A stretch of DNA of 64,000 bases from Lacisediminimonas profundi (GTDB lineage Bacteria; Pseudomonadota; Gammaproteobacteria; Burkholderiales; Burkholderiaceae_D), in assembly GCF_008831265.1 (NCBI RefSeq), contig NZ_VTTH01000001.1, positions 248,001 through 312,000 on the forward strand, written 5' to 3'. The notes under the pieces are model-generated. The model saw only the letters and a program-made list of their open reading frames with translations. It did not search any database and was not told where the DNA came from. Of the stretch, positions 62,463-64,000 are shown in pieces; position 1 is the first letter of the stretch; each line of letters opens with the position of its first letter. Made by a program: the position numbers and the translations under genes.

Positions 62463-63715
62463 GCGGTCCTTTTACCATGTTCTTTCGCGGGTTTCGGTAT
62501 AGATGCCACCGCCGGCGCCGCAGCGGCGAGACGGCGTCCGATCTCCACGATCAGTTCCTGTGCCAGCGCTTGCTTGTCGCCGGCGGGAAGCGTCACATGA
62601 CCGGATGCATCGAACAGCACCAGCTCGTTGGTATCCTGACCGAAGGTCTGCGGTCCGAGGTTGCCGACCAGCAGCGGTACCGCCTTGCGCTCGCGCTTGG
62701 CTTGCCCGTGCATGATCAGGTTTTCGGATTCTGCCGCGAAACCGACGCAGTACGGCGCCTCGGGGAGCGCGGCGACTGTCGCCAGTATGTCCGGATTCTG
62801 TTCGAATTCAAGTTGCGGCACGCTACGGCCGTGCTGCTTTTTCAGCTTCTGCGTACTGGCATTGGCAACGCGCCAGTCGGCCACCGCGGCGACGGCAATG
62901 AAGACCTCCTGCCCCTTCACCACCGACATCACGGCATCATGCATCTGTTGCGCGGTCTGGACATTGATCCTGTGCACGCCAGCCGGCGCTGGCAGTGCAA
63001 CCGGGCCGGAAACCAGGGTCACCGTTGCGCCGGCGTGGCGGGCAGCGCGAGCAATCGCGTAGCCCATTTTCCCTGACGACAGATTGGTGATGCCGCGCAC
63101 CGGGTCGATCGGCTCGAAGGTCGGTCCGGCCGTGATCAGTATTTTCTTGCCCGCCAGCGGCTTGTCAGCGAATGCGCAGACCAGTTCTTCCAGCAGCTCG
63201 GCCGGTTCGAGCATGCGGCCCATGCCGGTTTCGCCGCAGGCCTGGGCACCGGCAGCCGGGCCGAGCAGGGCGATGCCGTCCTGCTCCACCTGGCGCGCAT
63301 TGCGTTGCGTGGCAGGGTTCTGCCACATCTCGACATTCATTGCCGGCGCCGCGAACAGCCTTACATGCGACGGCCGCGCCACGCATAGCGTCGACAACAG
63401 ATCGTCGCAGGCGCCGTGGGCCAGCTTGGACAGGAAATCAGTCGAGCACGGTGCAATCACGATGGCGTCGGCATCGCGGGTCAGGTCGATGTGCGCCATG
63501 TTGTTGGCGACACGGCTGTCCCACTGGTTGACATACACCGTGCGGCCGGACAATGCCTGCATGGTCACGGGCGTGATGAACTGGGTCGCAGCCTCGGTCA
63601 TCACCACCTGCACTGTGGCTCCCGCGCCTGTCATCAGGCGCGTCAGTTCGGCCACCTTGTAGCAGGCGACGCCGCCGGTCAGGCCGAGGACGATCTTCTT
63701 GCCAGCCAGGTCCAT
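62459..63715 (-). CDS. coaBC: Bifunctional phosphopantothenoylcysteine decarboxylase / phosphopantothenate-cysteine ligase
   Basis: A 418-residue fusion enzyme for two steps of coenzyme A synthesis. The N-terminal flavoprotein CoaC part begins [20 protein letters not shown], with PAMNVEMW and the substrate-binding [10 protein letters not shown]. The CoaB ligase part follows with [29 protein letters not shown] and AAVADW. GGAGAA precedes ATG 63715. It leads the coaBC-dut-M48-like operon. Confidence 0.97.
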   Translation of the reverse strand: MDLAGKKIVLGLTGGVACYKVAELTRLMTGAGATVQVVMTEAATQFITPVTMQALSGRTVYVNQWDSRVANNMAHIDLTRDADAIVIAPCSTDFLSKLAHGACDDLLSTLCVARPSHVRLFAAPAMNVEMWQNPATQRNARQVEQDGIALLGPAAGAQACGETGMGRMLEPAELLEELVCAFADKPLAGKKILITAGPTFEPIDPVRGITNLSSGKMGYAIARAARHAGATVTLVSGPVALPAPAGVHRINVQTAQQMHDAVMSVVKGQEVFIAVAAVADWRVANASTQKLKKQHGRSVPQLEFEQNPDILATVAALPEAPYCVGFAAESENLIMHGQAKRERKAVPLLVGNLGPQTFGQDTNELVLFDASGHVTLPAGDKQALAQELIVEIGRRLAAAAPAVASIPKPAKEHGKRTA

Positions 63716-63798
63716 GTTGAAATTCTCCGGAGGTAGGTGTGGCTTGGGGCGATGGACTTCGGACGTCAGTTTAGCAGTGCCGGGCGGGCCGACCTTCG

Positions 63799-64000
63799 TC
63801 AGCGGTTCACGCGCCGCAGTTCGTCCAGGATGAACAAGGCCGCGCCGACGCAGATGCCGGCGTCCGCCACATTGAATGCCGGCCAGTGCCAGCCGCCGAC
63901 ATGGAAGTCGAGGAAGTCGATGACATGGCCATATATGACGCGGTCAATCAGGTTGCCGATGGCGCCGCCGAGGATCAGCGCCAGCGCCATGCAGAACAGT
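63799..64000 (-). CDS. lspA: Lipoprotein signal peptidase, C-terminal part (truncated by window edge)
   Basis: The last 67 or so residues of LspA, with the 5' part beyond the window. Both catalytic aspartates of this membrane aspartic protease are visible: [19 protein letters not shown] and [11 protein letters not shown]. It removes lipoprotein signal peptides at the inner membrane. It ends 83 bases before coaBC on the same strand, as commonly seen. Confidence 0.95.
   Translation of the reverse strand, partial: LFCMALALILGGAIGNLIDRVIYGHVIDFLDFHVGGWHWPAFNVADAGICVGAALFILDELRRVNR

Overview
This window looks like chromosome of a high-GC betaproteobacterium, most likely order Burkholderiales and probably family Oxalobacteraceae. 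That placement is an inference from gene content and protein style: the lpxK-Trm112-kdsB-adk order, a membrane pyrophosphatase beside adk, clpS-clpA beside cspA, a small Ala/Lys-repeat secreted protein, and a barnase/barstar pair. I see no prophage, CRISPR array, intact insertion sequence or rRNA operon.

Layout. 1-5.5 kb: lipid A/KDO genes (end of lpxK, Trm112-like protein, kdsB), adk, hppA and a short-chain dehydrogenase. 5.6-16.6 kb: a gamma-glutamyltranspeptidase lipoprotein, a patatin-like phospholipase, a secreted barnase-like RNase with barstar, purN, an RsmB-type methyltransferase, an MscS channel, a DesA-type desaturase, ribosomal proteins L33 and L28, and radC. 16.7-23 kb: an slpA-type FKBP with ispH, then livHMGF without a binding protein, a DUF1232 protein and a fumarylacetoacetate-hydrolase-family enzyme. 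24-35.1 kb: a two-partner secretion locus made of a TpsB pore, a giant TpsA exoprotein of about 2,784 residues with seven related modules, and a FecR-domain protein.

35.1-44.2 kb is an accessory metabolic block. It holds an N-formylglutamate deformylase with a LysR regulator, a divergent FAD oxidoreductase with HutD, a glnT-glxB-glxC-glxD operon (a split glutamate-synthase or N-methylglutamate-synthase-like enzyme plus a GS-III-like ligase), and a divergent XRE-cupin regulator. The glnT/regulator intergenic region carries two perfectly matching inverted 10-mers. This block and the TPS locus are the most promising places for undescribed biology.

44.5-64 kb is mainly housekeeping: tRNA-Arg(CCU), uup, a SirB1-like protein, murJ, rpsT, a DUF192 protein, a TPR/HupE pair, an RluE-like pseudouridine synthase, icd, dps, psd, cspA, clpS-clpA, a degenerate M48-like lipoprotein, dut, coaBC and the end of lspA. 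Several genes (purN, clpS, murJ, possibly the RluE-like gene) have a -10 box ending only 6-7 bases before an ATG that lacks a Shine-Dalgarno sequence, which suggests leaderless mRNAs. Assignments come from reading the sequence and recognising families; no database search was run.
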